From: VRUE01 sp963697915
Lineage (GTDB): Bacteria; Actinomycetota; Thermoleophilia; Solirubrobacterales; 70-9
Assembly: GCA_963697915.1 (NCBI GenBank)
Contig: OY969103.1
Coordinates: forward strand, 2,604,001-2,668,000
Direction: 5' to 3'
Length of the DNA: 64,000 bases
Of this stretch, positions 54,901 to 62,609 are shown in pieces. The notes beneath the pieces are model-generated. The model saw only the letters and a program-made list of their open reading frames with translations, was not told the DNA's origin and did not search any database. The translations under genes were made by a program, and so were the position numbers. Positions within the stretch are counted from its first letter, which is position 1, and the number at the start of each line of letters is the position of its first letter.

Positions 54901-55504
54901 CTCGGAAGTGCGCGAGGCGCTGCGCGCCCGCGTCGATTGCGGCCTCGCCGACCTCGCCCACAAGTCGGACGGCGCCTGGGTGACCGTCGGCGGGATCGTC
55001 ACCGACTGCAAGAAGATCCGCACCAAGAGCGGCAACCAGATGATGTTCGCGACGCTCGACGACGTCGAGGGTCAGGTCGAGATGCTCGTCTTCAAGGCCG
55101 ATCAGGCGGAGAGCGCGGGGGCGATCGAGCCCGACGCCGTCGTCCTCGTCCGCGGTCGCATCGACCACAAGGACCGCGGCGAGACCAAGCTCGTCGTCCA
55201 GGAGGCCGAGCGCTTCGAGCCCGACAACGAGGAGATCGCCCGCGCCAGCGCCGCCGCCAACGCGCCTGCCGAGCCGCTGCGGCTGACGATCGCCGCCTCC
55301 CGCTTCGATGATCCGCACCTGATCGAGGAACTGAAGGCCGTGATCGAGGGGCACAGGGGCGATGCCCCGGTAACGCTCGCGATCTCCCACTCAGACGGCG
55401 CCGCTACGGAGCTGGCGCTCGGCGATCGCTTCAGAGTGCGCCGCTCCAGCAAGCTGATGGGGGAGCTCGATCACGTGCTGGGGGCCGACTCCTTGGCCGC
55501 CTAG
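51965..55504 (+). CDS. dnaE: DNA polymerase III alpha subunit with apparently active PHP domain
   Basis: 1,179 residues from GTG 51965, giving the normal N-terminus SSSAAAHLHAHSEYSLLDG; a TTG at 51929 would add 12 residues. All PHP metal ligands known from actinobacterial DnaE1 seem present (HLHAH, LLDG, TDHG, GLEAY, RNHLTLL, LTGCL, TADVHYL), so intrinsic 3'-5' proofreading is likely. Polymerase motifs GPGRGSAAGS and PDIDIDFS hold the catalytic acids. The helix-hairpin-helix region, beta-clamp motif region and OB fold (VTVGGIVTDCKKIRTKSGNQMMF) follow. The stop TAG overlaps the -10 of the next gene. Confidence 0.95.
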   Translation: MSSSAAAHLHAHSEYSLLDGACKIEAMAARAAELEQPALGLTDHGVMNGAVDLYKACRKHGIKPIAGLEAYLVDDVAGIKEKPKYERNHLTLLAESDAGFANLVKLTSAGFLQGFSRGKANVDMELLAAHAEGVIVLTGCLQSRFCRRLIEERADDARAHLDDLVQAFGPEQVYFEVQKNGIAEQDKANEGIVRFARELNRPLVGTADVHYLRREDFDNHAALLCVQTKSTLEAPKMSFDTNEFFLKSNEEMTESFAEWPEAVPTTLEIAERCEIDIELGKLLLPRYPTEDGSEPEQMLRRIAAEGLRARYGDPPPAEAIERLEFELGVIEEMGFSSYFLIVWDFIRYAKENGIAVGPGRGSAAGSIVSYSLKITDLDPLENDLLFERFLNPGRKSMPDIDIDFSVRGRERVIRYVGEKYGRESVAQIVTFGKMAPRAATRDAARVLGFDYGSGDRLAKQIPEPIMGRSPSFEECLKPGQELKQTYDSEPDSKRIIDVAQGLEGIIRNNSIHAAAVVIADRPLQEIVPLQLAEDRSAPAGANGSGGGKAERQYKVVTQYSMGPIEEIGLLKMDFLGLRNLDVIEDAVAIIERSRGEWVEMEKIPIDDAKTYEMLAKGDSTGVFQFESEGMRDALRKVGPTEFADIVALGALYRPGAMAYIPAYAKGKKDPSTVRYPDPRLRAITEETHGCVIYQEQLMEIARSMAGFSGAEADDLRKAIGKKKRDLMATMKDKFMQGLAASDTASNVASDLWKLNEAAADYSFNKSHAACYGLISYRTAYLKANYPAEYMAAVISSVMNTKDKVPFFVNRCEEMGIDVLPPDVNASDHDFVVTENAIRFGLDAVKNVGHSAVEAILRAREDSEIASIWDFCERVDSRAVNKRAIECLVKCGALDSTGATRKGMLEALPAAQSAGQKAQEDAQLGQGSIFDFGDGGDGGAGQGSASAQHRPPISAAEFERRELLAMEKETLGTYLSSHPLSEVREALRARVDCGLADLAHKSDGAWVTVGGIVTDCKKIRTKSGNQMMFATLDDVEGQVEMLVFKADQAESAGAIEPDAVVLVRGRIDHKDRGETKLVVQEAERFEPDNEEIARASAAANAPAEPLRLTIAASRFDDPHLIEELKAVIEGHRGDAPVTLAISHSDGAATELALGDRFRVRRSSKLMGELDHVLGADSLAA

Positions 55505-55507
55505 ACT
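55502..55507 (+). promoter_or_regulatory. Candidate leaderless -10 box, reusing the dnaE stop codon
   Basis: TAGACT begins with the dnaE TAG stop and lies 6 nt before GTG 55514, with no Shine-Dalgarno. Confidence 0.5.
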
Positions 55508-55513
55508 TCTTCC

Positions 55514-55909
55514 GTGCCCGTTACGCGCGAGAAGACCGGTGAGTGTCGCCAGTGTCGCTCGTTCTGCGACAAGATGGTCGAGCCGCGCGGCTGCGTCGAA
55601 CTGGGCTGCCGCTATCTCTACAGCGTCGTCGACTCGCTGACCGACACCCAGTACGTCGGCTGCATGCAGGGGGTCTTCGGCGCCCGCGTCGAGCTCGACG
55701 CGGTCCTGCAGCCGGGTGGCTTCGGCGGGGTCAAGATGACCGGCAGGGCACTGCCCCACTGCCCGTTCGAGGTCGAGCGCGCCTACTCCGGCGACGGCGC
55801 CGAGTACGACTGCGTCAACCGCCGCTTCTTCGACCACACCGACGGTGGGCCCGAGGGCCTGCGCGCCTTCGACCTGCGCGACCTCGCCCAAGAGTCGCCG
55901 GGCGTTTGA
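55514..55909 (+). CDS. Small cysteine-rich protein of unknown function
   Basis: 131 residues from GTG 55514. Eight cysteines are seen, five in the first 32 residues (CRQCRSFC, GCVELGC) and others in VGCMQGVFG, LPHCPFEVERAY and YDCVNRRFF. The spacing looks like a metal or Fe-S site and is unlike a random coding sequence. The rest has strongly patterned hydrophobics, so it is a real protein. No family is recognised. It lies directly after dnaE and before an acyl-CoA dehydrogenase. Confidence 0.75.
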   Translation: MPVTREKTGECRQCRSFCDKMVEPRGCVELGCRYLYSVVDSLTDTQYVGCMQGVFGARVELDAVLQPGGFGGVKMTGRALPHCPFEVERAYSGDGAEYDCVNRRFFDHTDGGPEGLRAFDLRDLAQESPGV

Positions 55910-55934
55910 CGACCTAAGGCGACATCGTTCCGTG

Positions 55935-55940
55935 TAATAT
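55935..55940 (+). promoter_or_regulatory. Candidate leaderless -10 box for the acyl-CoA dehydrogenase gene
   Basis: TAATAT lies 8 nt before ATG 55949, with no Shine-Dalgarno. Confidence 0.55.
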
Positions 55941-55948
55941 TCGGCGCA

Positions 55949-57235
55949 ATGAGCGATTCTCCGGTGGCAGAGGCGGAGCAGCTGGTCGCGGAAGCAACCG
56001 CGGGTGACGGCGGGTCGGACGGCCCCAAGTTCACCCTCGAGCTGAACCAGGACCAGAAGGACATCCGCGATTGGGTGCACGGCTTCGCCGAGGGCGTCAT
56101 GCGCCCCGCCGCCGAGGAGTGGGACGAGCGCGAGGAGACGCCCTGGCCGGTGATCCAGGAGGCGGCCAAGATCGGCCTCTACGGCTTCGAAGCGCTGGGT
56201 CAGTTCTGGGCCGACGACAGCGGCCTGACCCTTCCCATCGCCAACGAGGAGCTGTTCTGGGGCGATGCCGGCATCGGCATGGCGATCATGGGCACCTCGC
56301 TGGCAGTCGCCGCGATCTTCGGGCAGGGAACCCCGGAGCAAATGGGCGAGTGGATACCGCAGTGCTTCGGCACCGCGGAGGAGCCGAAGGTGGCAGCCTT
56401 CTGCTCCTCGGAGCCGGACGCCGGCTCAGACGTGTCGGCGATCCGGACCACCGCCAAGTACGACGAGGCGAAGGACGAGTGGGTGCTCAACGGCCAGAAG
56501 GCCTGGGCGACCAACGGCGGCATCGCCGACGTCCACGTCGTCATCGCCTCGGTCGATCGCGAGCTGCGCTCGCGGGGGCACGCGGCCTTCGTGGTCCCAC
56601 CCGGGACCAAGGGCTGCGAGCAGGGCGCCAAGGTCAAGAAGCACGGCCTGCGCGCCTCGCACACGTCCGACGTCCACCTCGATGACTGCCGCGTGCCGGG
56701 CGCCTGCTTGCTGGGAGGCAAAGAGAAGCTCGACGAGCGGCTGGCGCGCGTGCGCGAGGGCAAGCGCTCGAAATCACAGGCGGCGATGCAGACCTTCGAG
56801 GCGAGCCGCCCGACGGTCGGCGCCCAGGCGATCGGGATCGCCCGCGCCGCCTACGAGTACGCGCTCGAGTACGCCAAAGAGCGCGAACAATTCGGCCGCC
56901 CGATCATCGACAACCAGTCGATCGCCTTCACCCTGGCCGACATGAAGATGGAGATCGACGCCGCCCGCCTGCTCGTCTGGCGCGCCGCCTGGATGGGCCG
57001 CAACGGGCAGAAGTTCGAGAACGCCGAGGGCTCGATGTCGAAGCTCAAGGCCGGCGAGGTCGCCGTCTGGTCGACCGAGCGCGCGATCCAGATCCTCGGC
57101 GGCAACGGCTACACCCGCGAGTACCCGGTCGAGCGCATGCACCGCGACGCCAAGATCTACACGATCTTCGAGGGCACCTCCGAGATCCAGCGCCTGGTCA
57201 TTTCCCGCGCGATCTCCGGCCTCCAGATTCGATAG
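55949..57235 (+). CDS. Acyl-CoA dehydrogenase
   Basis: 428 residues. Family signatures are SSEPDAGSDVSAIRTTA (FAD/substrate loop), NGQKAWATNGGIADV, the GIARAAYEYALEYAKEREQFGRPI helix, and the C-terminal QILGGNGYTREYPVERMHRDAKIYTIFEGTSEIQ block with the catalytic Glu in EGTSEIQ. It oxidises acyl-CoA to enoyl-CoA using an electron-transfer flavoprotein. The chain-length class is not predictable. It has its own leaderless-type promoter. Confidence 0.93.
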   Translation: MSDSPVAEAEQLVAEATAGDGGSDGPKFTLELNQDQKDIRDWVHGFAEGVMRPAAEEWDEREETPWPVIQEAAKIGLYGFEALGQFWADDSGLTLPIANEELFWGDAGIGMAIMGTSLAVAAIFGQGTPEQMGEWIPQCFGTAEEPKVAAFCSSEPDAGSDVSAIRTTAKYDEAKDEWVLNGQKAWATNGGIADVHVVIASVDRELRSRGHAAFVVPPGTKGCEQGAKVKKHGLRASHTSDVHLDDCRVPGACLLGGKEKLDERLARVREGKRSKSQAAMQTFEASRPTVGAQAIGIARAAYEYALEYAKEREQFGRPIIDNQSIAFTLADMKMEIDAARLLVWRAAWMGRNGQKFENAEGSMSKLKAGEVAVWSTERAIQILGGNGYTREYPVERMHRDAKIYTIFEGTSEIQRLVISRAISGLQIR

Positions 57236-57244
57236 CGGCAAGCT

Positions 57245-57398
57245 CGCGGCGGACCGGTAGTCCTCTGGTCGAATTGATGTCGCACGCGCGCTGCGCGCGC
57301 TTAGCGACGATGTAGGAGCGCGGCTCCGCCGCGCAGTAACCAGATTGCATGTCGCGGCCTACGGCCACATTCGCCCAGAGGACCACCGGCCCACCGCG
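57245..57398 (-). repeat. Structured four-stem element, copy L (inverted relative to copy R)
   Basis: A 30-position closing stem (57245-57274 with 57369-57398) surrounds three hairpins: 57279-57308 (GTCGC/GCGAC outer pair, GCGCGC/GCGCGC inner pair), 57318-57334 (7 bp, 3-nt loop) and 57354-57368 (6 bp). Read on the minus strand it aligns along its length with copy R: ATGCAATCT at 57350-57342 and GTCGCTAA at 57308-57301 are shared, while stems differ but still pair. Three A-C mismatches of the plus strand become G-U pairs on the minus strand. Type ncRNA is possible; I list it as repeat. Confidence 0.8.
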
Positions 57399-57417
57399 AA
57401 AGACGCGCCCGAACTCC

Positions 57418-57466
57418 CTTCCGGTGCGCTTTATCCGTCTCTGAGACGGGAAAGGCGCACCGGAAG
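57418..57466 (+). repeat. Second copy of the carA-type palindromic repeat
   Basis: A 23-position hairpin (57418-57440 with 57444-57466; one mismatch, two T-G pairs) carries TTCCGGTGCGC and GGGAAAGGCGCACCGGAA, nearly the same as 24324-24370. It sits exactly between the two inverted copies L and R. Confidence 0.85.
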
Positions 57467-57483
57467 AAAGGTGAGCTTCGTAG

Positions 57484-57627
57484 AGGGTGGCGATCTGCTC
57501 TCGCGGGAATGTCGCGAAGCGGCGATATGCAATCTCGTGATCGTGCGGCGTTAGCTGCGCTCAGACATGGTCGCTAAGGCCGCAGGCCGTGCGACACGCA
57601 ATTCACGCGAGAGCGGATCGCCACCCT
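57484..57627 (+). repeat. Structured four-stem element, copy R
   Basis: The closing stem pairs 57484-57510 with 57601-57627 at 26 of 27 positions (one T-G). Inside are hairpins 57511-57523 (GAA loop), 57543-57560 (GTTA loop) and 57570-57595 (GTCGC/GCGAC, internal loop TAA/GT, GGCC/GGCC, GCA loop). Conserved unpaired ATGCAATCT is at 57527-57535. Stem sequences differ from copy L with compensatory changes. The element ends on the stop codon of the convergent nfo gene. Confidence 0.8.
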
Positions 57628-58489
57628 AGCCCTGACGCTTCTTCAAGCCCGCTTTGCGGAGGCGCTTGGCGGCGAGGACTTCCTTGCGGTCGGCGCCTTT
57701 CTTGTCAGGGCCCGGAGTCTCCAGCGTGGCGGGGAGGCCCTCGAAGCGGGGCTCAGAGAGGAAGGCGGCGAGGCCCTGCTTGCCCATCTCGCCCTTGCCG
57801 AGGTTGGCGTGGCGATCGCGGCAGGAGCCGAGTGGGGCGGCGGCGTCGTTGACGTGCAGGCAGCGCAGGCGCTCGAGCCCGACCTTCTCGTCGGCTTCGT
57901 CGACGATCGCGCTGAGGTGGTCGGCGTCGGTGACGTCGTAGCCCTGGACGAAGAGGTGGCAGGAGTCGAGGCAGAGGCCGAGTCGCTCGCCGCTCCCGGC
58001 CAGCTCGATCAGCTCGGCGGTCTCGTCGAAGTCGCGGCCCAGCAGGCCTTTGTGCCCGGCGGTCTGCTCGAGCAGCAAGGGGCAGCTCTCGCTGTCGGCG
58101 ACCGCCGCGGCGATCACTTTGGCGGCGCGCTTCATCGAGGGCCCGTGCGCCTCGCCTTTCTGGGCGCCGGGGTGGAGGACGACGCCGTCGGCGCCGATCG
58201 CGTCGCCGATGCGCAGGGCGTGGGTCAGCGAGGCCAGCGACTTCACCCGCAGCTCACGATCTCGCGTCGCGCAGTTGATCAGGTAGACGGCGTGGATCAC
58301 CACCGCTTCGATCGGGGAGGCGTCCATCGCCTCGCGGAAGGCGGCGAAGTCCTCCTCGCCGTACTTGGTCGGCCGCCACATGCGCGGGCTCTGGTTGAAG
58401 ATCTGGATCGATTCGCAGCCGCGCTCGCTGCCGCGCTCGATCGCCTTCGCGAGTCCGCCGGAGGTGGAGACGTGGGCCCCGATCAGCAT
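57626..58489 (-). CDS. nfo: Endonuclease IV (AP endonuclease)
   Basis: 287 residues. The TIM-barrel metal ligands appear in GAHVSTSGGL, VIHAVYLIN, LLLEQTAG, LCLDSCHLF, CLHVND and ATLETPG. It incises DNA at abasic sites in base-excision repair, functionally linked to the abasic-site protein (SRAP) encoded at 18.3 kb. A -10-like TAGGAT lies 9 nt before the ATG and overlaps the stop of the upstream gene. Its 3' end touches structured element R. Confidence 0.94.
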   Translation of the reverse strand: MLIGAHVSTSGGLAKAIERGSERGCESIQIFNQSPRMWRPTKYGEEDFAAFREAMDASPIEAVVIHAVYLINCATRDRELRVKSLASLTHALRIGDAIGADGVVLHPGAQKGEAHGPSMKRAAKVIAAAVADSESCPLLLEQTAGHKGLLGRDFDETAELIELAGSGERLGLCLDSCHLFVQGYDVTDADHLSAIVDEADEKVGLERLRCLHVNDAAAPLGSCRDRHANLGKGEMGKQGLAAFLSEPRFEGLPATLETPGPDKKGADRKEVLAAKRLRKAGLKKRQG

Positions 58490-58498
58490 CGGGGCGGC

Positions 58499-58504
58499 AT
58501 CCTA
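58499..58504 (-). promoter_or_regulatory. Candidate -10 box for nfo, reusing an upstream stop codon
   Basis: On the minus strand TAGGAT starts with the TAG stop of the vWA-like gene and lies 9 nt before the nfo ATG. Confidence 0.4.
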
Positions 58505-59296
58505 TTCCTGCGGGTAGAGGCCGTCCTCCCGTTGCTCCTCCAAGACCTCATCCACGGCGTCGGTTTGGGCGCCCACTTTGGTCGCGACATCGTTCAGTTC
58601 TTCGGTGTCCTCGGGGGTGTAGAGGTCCACGTTGGCGCGCTCGCCAAGGGCGACCTTGAACTCCTCCAGCTGCTGCTTTTCAGCGCTCGACGCGCCAAGC
58701 GCGATCAGTTCCACCCTGCTCGCCGCGCTGATGTCCGCGCCCTCGAGCGTCTCCTTCAGTTCTTCCGCCAAGTCGTCGTCGGAGCACTCGCCGGCCGCGG
58801 TGGTGAAGACCAACAGCTGCCTGCTCTTCGGGCCGCGGCTGGCCATCGGTTCGCGGTTGAACTCCTCCAGGCCGCCGACCACGGCGTCGACGATGCTCGA
58901 TTCGCCCTCGGGGCGCAGCTCCCGCGCTTCCTCGACCACGTCGTCGCCGTGATCGCCGCCAAGCGGCACTACCTGTTCGCTTTCCCCGCCGCAGGTGGTG
59001 GCGGTGCGGCGCAGGCCCAGACCTGAGTTGTCGAGTTCCTTGACCGCCTTCTGGATCGCCTGGTTGGCCGCCTCGAGCTTCGTCACCCCGTCGAATTCCT
59101 CATCCATCGCTTCCGAGGTATCAAGGACGACCTCGACCCAGGTGACCGGTTCGGTGCTGGGGAAGAGGTCGTCGACCACTCCCTTGAGCGGCCCGACGAG
59201 TGCCAGCAGGGCGGTGGCCAGGGCGACGATCGCCGCGGTTCCCTGGAACGCGCGGCGCTCGTAGAACGGGGGCTGGCTTTTCTCGCTTTCTCCCAT
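58502..59296 (-). CDS. Membrane-anchored vWA-like domain protein with degenerate MIDAS
   Basis: 264 residues from ATG 59296; the frame is open to 59401, but that would run into the gltX promoter. One hydrophobic segment near the N-terminus (TAAIVALATALLALVGPL) is followed by a von Willebrand A-like domain: EVVLDTSEAMDE in place of DxSxS, GESSIVDAVVGGLEEF, and QLLVFTTAAGE where a TDG would normally be. Metal binding is therefore doubtful. The function is unknown; such proteins often bind partners at the cell surface. The Cys pair TTCGGE and GECSD could form a disulfide. Confidence 0.65.
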   Translation of the reverse strand: MGESEKSQPPFYERRAFQGTAAIVALATALLALVGPLKGVVDDLFPSTEPVTWVEVVLDTSEAMDEEFDGVTKLEAANQAIQKAVKELDNSGLGLRRTATTCGGESEQVVPLGGDHGDDVVEEARELRPEGESSIVDAVVGGLEEFNREPMASRGPKSRQLLVFTTAAGECSDDDLAEELKETLEGADISAASRVELIALGASSAEKQQLEEFKVALGERANVDLYTPEDTEELNDVATKVGAQTDAVDEVLEEQREDGLYPQE

Positions 59297-59409
59297 CCCG
59301 ATCGGCTTACCGATTGAACAGGCTCCACAAAATAGTCGAAGATGGATATATCCGACATTCGGTGGAGGGCTACCCGCCACGGGGGCGGCCTGTGGAAACA
59401 TGCCCCGCC

Positions 59410-60768
59410 GTGCCCGCTCCGCGCCTCAGATTCGCGCCCTCGCCGACCGGCGCCCTCCACATCGGGGGTGCCCGCACCGCTCTCTACAACTGGCTGGCGG
59501 CACGCCACGACGGTGGGGAGCTGGTGCTGCGGATCGAGGACACCGACCGCGAGCGCTCGACCGAGGAGAACGTCGAGCAGATCCTCGACGCGCTGCGCTG
59601 GCTCGAGCTCGAGTGGGACGAGGGGCCGGTCTCGCAGGCGGCGCGCGCCGAGAGCCACGGCGCGGCGCTGCGGCGGCTGCTGGAGAGCGGCGCCGCCTAC
59701 CGCGACACGGCGACGGCGAAGGACGTCGAGGCCTGGAAGGCCGAGCACGGCGCCGACCGCGGCTACCGCGGCGAGCCCAGCGAGGAGCCGGGGGCCGCGA
59801 TCCGCCTGCGCGTGCCCGACGACGGCGAGACGGTGGTCGAGGACCTGATCCGCGGCCCGGTCAGCTTCCCCAACCGCAGCTACGACGACTTTGTCATCGC
59901 CCGCGGCGACGGCTCGGTGCTCTACAACTTCGCGGTCGCCGTCGACGACGCCGAGATGGGCATCACCGAGGTGGTGCGCGGCGACGACCACCTCTCCAAC
60001 ACGCCGAAGCAGCTGCTTGTCCTGGGGGCGCTCGGCTTTGCGGCGCCGCGCTACGCGCACCTGCCGCTGCTGCACGGCCCCGACGGCCGCAAGCTCTCCA
60101 AGCGCCACGGCGCCGCCTCGGTCCAGGAGCTGCGCGAGGCGGGCTACCTGCCGGCGGCGGTCCGCAACTACCTGGCGCTGCTCGGCTGGGGCGCCGACGA
60201 CGACGCAACGCTGATCCCGACCGCGGAGCTGGTCGAGCGCTTCCGGGTCGCGGACGTGGGCAAGGCGGCGGCGATCTTCGACGAGAAGAAGCTGCGCTGG
60301 ATCAACGGCCGCTACATGCGCGAGATGCCGCTCGACGAGTACGTCGGCGCCGTCGCCCGCCACCTCGGGCGGGAGCCCGACGAGCCCCTGCGCGTCGCCT
60401 GCGAGATCGTCCAGGAGAAAGCGCAGACGCTGGAGGAGGTCTGGCCGCTGATCCGCTTCCTCTTCGAGCAGCCGGTCGAGGACGAGAAGGCGTGGCGCAA
60501 GACGATGAAAGACGAGGCGCCGGCGGCCCTCACCGCCGTCCGCGAGGCCCTCGCCATTGCGCCGGATTTCGCCGCCGAGGGGGTCGAGGCGGCGCTCGCG
60601 CCCCTGCCCGAGCGGCTCGACCTCAAGCCGGGCCGGGTCTACCAGCCGATCCGGGTCGCGATCACGGGCGGAACCGTCTCGCCCGGGATCTTCGAGTCGC
60701 TCGCGGCCCTGGGCCGCGATGAGTCGCTGCGGCGCATCGATGCCGCACTTGCACGCCTCCACGCCTAG
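59410..60768 (+). CDS. gltX: Glutamyl-tRNA synthetase
   Basis: 452 residues from GTG 59410; GTG 59392 would add six residues. The class I signatures are RFAPSPTGALHIGGARTAL (HIGG variant of HIGH) and KLSKRHG. RIEDTDRERS and DDHLSNTPKQ are GluRS-specific. The C-terminal anticodon-binding domain is present but compact. It charges tRNA-Glu (and possibly tRNA-Gln if GatCAB is used). It is divergent from the vWA-like gene across about 110 bp containing GGATATATCC. Confidence 0.94.
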   Translation: MPAPRLRFAPSPTGALHIGGARTALYNWLAARHDGGELVLRIEDTDRERSTEENVEQILDALRWLELEWDEGPVSQAARAESHGAALRRLLESGAAYRDTATAKDVEAWKAEHGADRGYRGEPSEEPGAAIRLRVPDDGETVVEDLIRGPVSFPNRSYDDFVIARGDGSVLYNFAVAVDDAEMGITEVVRGDDHLSNTPKQLLVLGALGFAAPRYAHLPLLHGPDGRKLSKRHGAASVQELREAGYLPAAVRNYLALLGWGADDDATLIPTAELVERFRVADVGKAAAIFDEKKLRWINGRYMREMPLDEYVGAVARHLGREPDEPLRVACEIVQEKAQTLEEVWPLIRFLFEQPVEDEKAWRKTMKDEAPAALTAVREALAIAPDFAAEGVEAALAPLPERLDLKPGRVYQPIRVAITGGTVSPGIFESLAALGRDESLRRIDAALARLHA

Positions 60769-60802
60769 CCGCACCCAAAATTGAGGAGGCCAGGGCTAAA
60801 CC

Positions 60803-61939
60803 GTGCGTCCTTTGCTGCCGATGAGTGGAATCGGGGCATCCACAATGACGTCGAACGGACACAACGACAGCAACGGGGGCGGTAACGGAAGGCTGCGCAA
60901 GGCCGATGCGGGTGGCGAGCGCGGCAACGTCGCCGCGCCTGGGGCACGGCTGGCTGCCGCCTTCGAGGCCGTCGAGAAGTTCCCCGCCCTGATCGAGTCC
61001 CGCGGCCGCGTGATGCAGGCGGCAACCGCCGACCCGGCCCGCGTCGGCGAGCTGATCGAAGCGGTCGAGGCCGATGTCGCCCTGACGATCTCCGTCCTGC
61101 GCTTCGCCAACCGCTCGAGCGGCGGTGGCAACGTCGGCGGCGTGCCCGAGGCGGTCGAGATCCTCAAGCCCTCCGGCGTGCTGGCGATCGCCGGCACCGC
61201 GCCGGTCTTCGACTTCTTCGAGCCCAACGGCGGCTGGGAGCTGAAACCGGAGCAGTTCCGCGTCCACGCCCTCGCCACCAAGCAGGCGGCAATGCGGATC
61301 GGGCGCGAGATCGGTTGGGAGGACCGCGACGAGCTGGTCGTCGCCGCCCTCCTGCACGACATCGGCCGCCTCGTGGTCTCCAAACTCCACCCGGGCCGCC
61401 GGACCTACTTCGACGCCGTCACCCGCACCCCCGAGCAGCGGATCCGCGAGGAGCGCGACCAGCTCGGCATCGATCACGCCCTGGTCGGCGGCGTCCTGGC
61501 GCGGCGCTGGAACGTGCCGCAGCGGATCGCCGTGGCGATCGAGCGCCATCACGCCGAGGACGCCGACGGCCTCGCCGCGATCGTCGCCACCGCCGACATG
61601 ATCGCCCACTACGCGCAGGGCGAGGCGGTGACCGCCGAGCGGCTGCAGGCGACGGCCAAGCGCTGTGGCCTGAGCACGGAATGCCTGCGCGGGCTGCTCT
61701 ACGAGTTCCCCTACCCGCGCCAGCCCGAGGCGCGGGTCAGTGAGCCCTGCCCGCTCTCGAACCGCGAGCTCGATGTCCTCAAGCATCTCTCGGAGGGCAT
61801 GGTCTACAAGCAGATCGCCGGTGAGATGCAGCTCTCGGTCTCGACCATCCGCACCCACTTGCACAACGTCTACGGCAAGATCGGCGCCGTCGACCGAGCG
61901 CAGGCGGTGCTCACCGCCCGCGATCGCGGCTGGATCTAG
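60803..61939 (+). CDS. HDOD domain fused to LuxR-type DNA-binding domain
   Basis: 378 residues from GTG 60803 (Shine-Dalgarno GAGGAGG about 14 nt upstream); ATGs at 60821 and 60845 are alternatives. After a flexible Gly/Asn-rich start, residues ~45-300 form an HDOD/HD domain with ALLHDIGRLV (His185-Asp186) and ERHHAEDADGL. A C-terminal LuxR helix-turn-helix follows (LSNRELDVLKHLSEGMVYKQIAGEMQLSVSTIRTHL). A signal sensed by the HDOD part probably controls DNA binding. Its stop overlaps that of a convergent LuxR response regulator. Confidence 0.85.
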   Translation: MRPLLPMSGIGASTMTSNGHNDSNGGGNGRLRKADAGGERGNVAAPGARLAAAFEAVEKFPALIESRGRVMQAATADPARVGELIEAVEADVALTISVLRFANRSSGGGNVGGVPEAVEILKPSGVLAIAGTAPVFDFFEPNGGWELKPEQFRVHALATKQAAMRIGREIGWEDRDELVVAALLHDIGRLVVSKLHPGRRTYFDAVTRTPEQRIREERDQLGIDHALVGGVLARRWNVPQRIAVAIERHHAEDADGLAAIVATADMIAHYAQGEAVTAERLQATAKRCGLSTECLRGLLYEFPYPRQPEARVSEPCPLSNRELDVLKHLSEGMVYKQIAGEMQLSVSTIRTHLHNVYGKIGAVDRAQAVLTARDRGWI

Positions 61940-62532
61940 TAGATCAGCGACTCGCGCAGGGCGATCGCGACCGCGTGCGTCCGGTTGCGCGCGTTGAGCC
62001 GGGCGAGGATGTGCTTGGTGTGGGTCTTGACCGTTTCCTCGCTGAGCCCGAGCTCGCGGGCGGCGGTCGCCGAGGAGCCGCCGTCGGCGAGCAGTTGCAG
62101 GATCTCCCGCTGGCGGCGGGTCAGCTTGCCGCGGCTGCCGCTGGGCGGCACCGCGGGGTCGACGAAGCGCTCCTGTTCGAGCGCCGCGCGCGCCGCCCTC
62201 ACCATCTCCTCGGCACTGGCGGTGCGGGCCACGTAGGCGGTGGCGCCTGCCTGCAGGGCGGCGGTCGCCAGGTGCCGTTCGGCCCGCTCGCCATGGGCGA
62301 CGATGCCCATCCCGGGCGCCACGTCGCGCAGCAGCCGGATCGCCTCGTGGCCGTGCAGCATCGCGTCCTCGCCGGCGACGCCGCGGCGCAGGTCGACGAT
62401 CGCCAGGTCGATGCTGCCGACGTCGCGGATGAGGCCGATCGCCTCGTCGCGGCTCTCGCTCTCGGAGAACTCGAAGTCCGCCCCCAAGGCCTCTCGCACA
62501 CCGAGTCGGACCAGCGGCTGGGGGTCGATCAC
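61936..62532 (-). CDS. NarL/LuxR-family response regulator
   Basis: 198 residues from GTG 62532. The receiver has a probable phospho-acceptor Asp47 (LAIVDLRRG), but its first strand is nearly cut off at this start. The codons just upstream (…PHCLVIDPQPLVR) continue the fold, so a CTG start is possible. The C-terminal helix-turn-helix (LTRRQREILQLLADGGSSATAARELGLSEETVKTHTKHIL) is intact. No kinase neighbour is present. It is divergent from the Rrf2 gene and convergent with the HDOD-LuxR gene. Confidence 0.85.
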   Translation of the reverse strand: MIDPQPLVRLGVREALGADFEFSESESRDEAIGLIRDVGSIDLAIVDLRRGVAGEDAMLHGHEAIRLLRDVAPGMGIVAHGERAERHLATAALQAGATAYVARTASAEEMVRAARAALEQERFVDPAVPPSGSRGKLTRRQREILQLLADGGSSATAARELGLSEETVKTHTKHILARLNARNRTHAVAIALRESLIY

Positions 62533-62609
62533 CAGGCAGTGTGGACGTTCGCTCAGGACCGATCGATCCTATACCGAGCCAAGTCCGCCCCGTACGGTAG
62601 AAAGGGCTT

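Noticed and set aside
57245..57627. Assignment of the structured elements to a known family such as IS200/IS605-linked or HEARO-type RNA, or to a pair of terminators
   Set aside because: No TnpA, TnpB or IscB gene is adjacent, I do not recognise the conserved blocks of those RNAs, and the multi-branch form without U-runs is not that of terminators.
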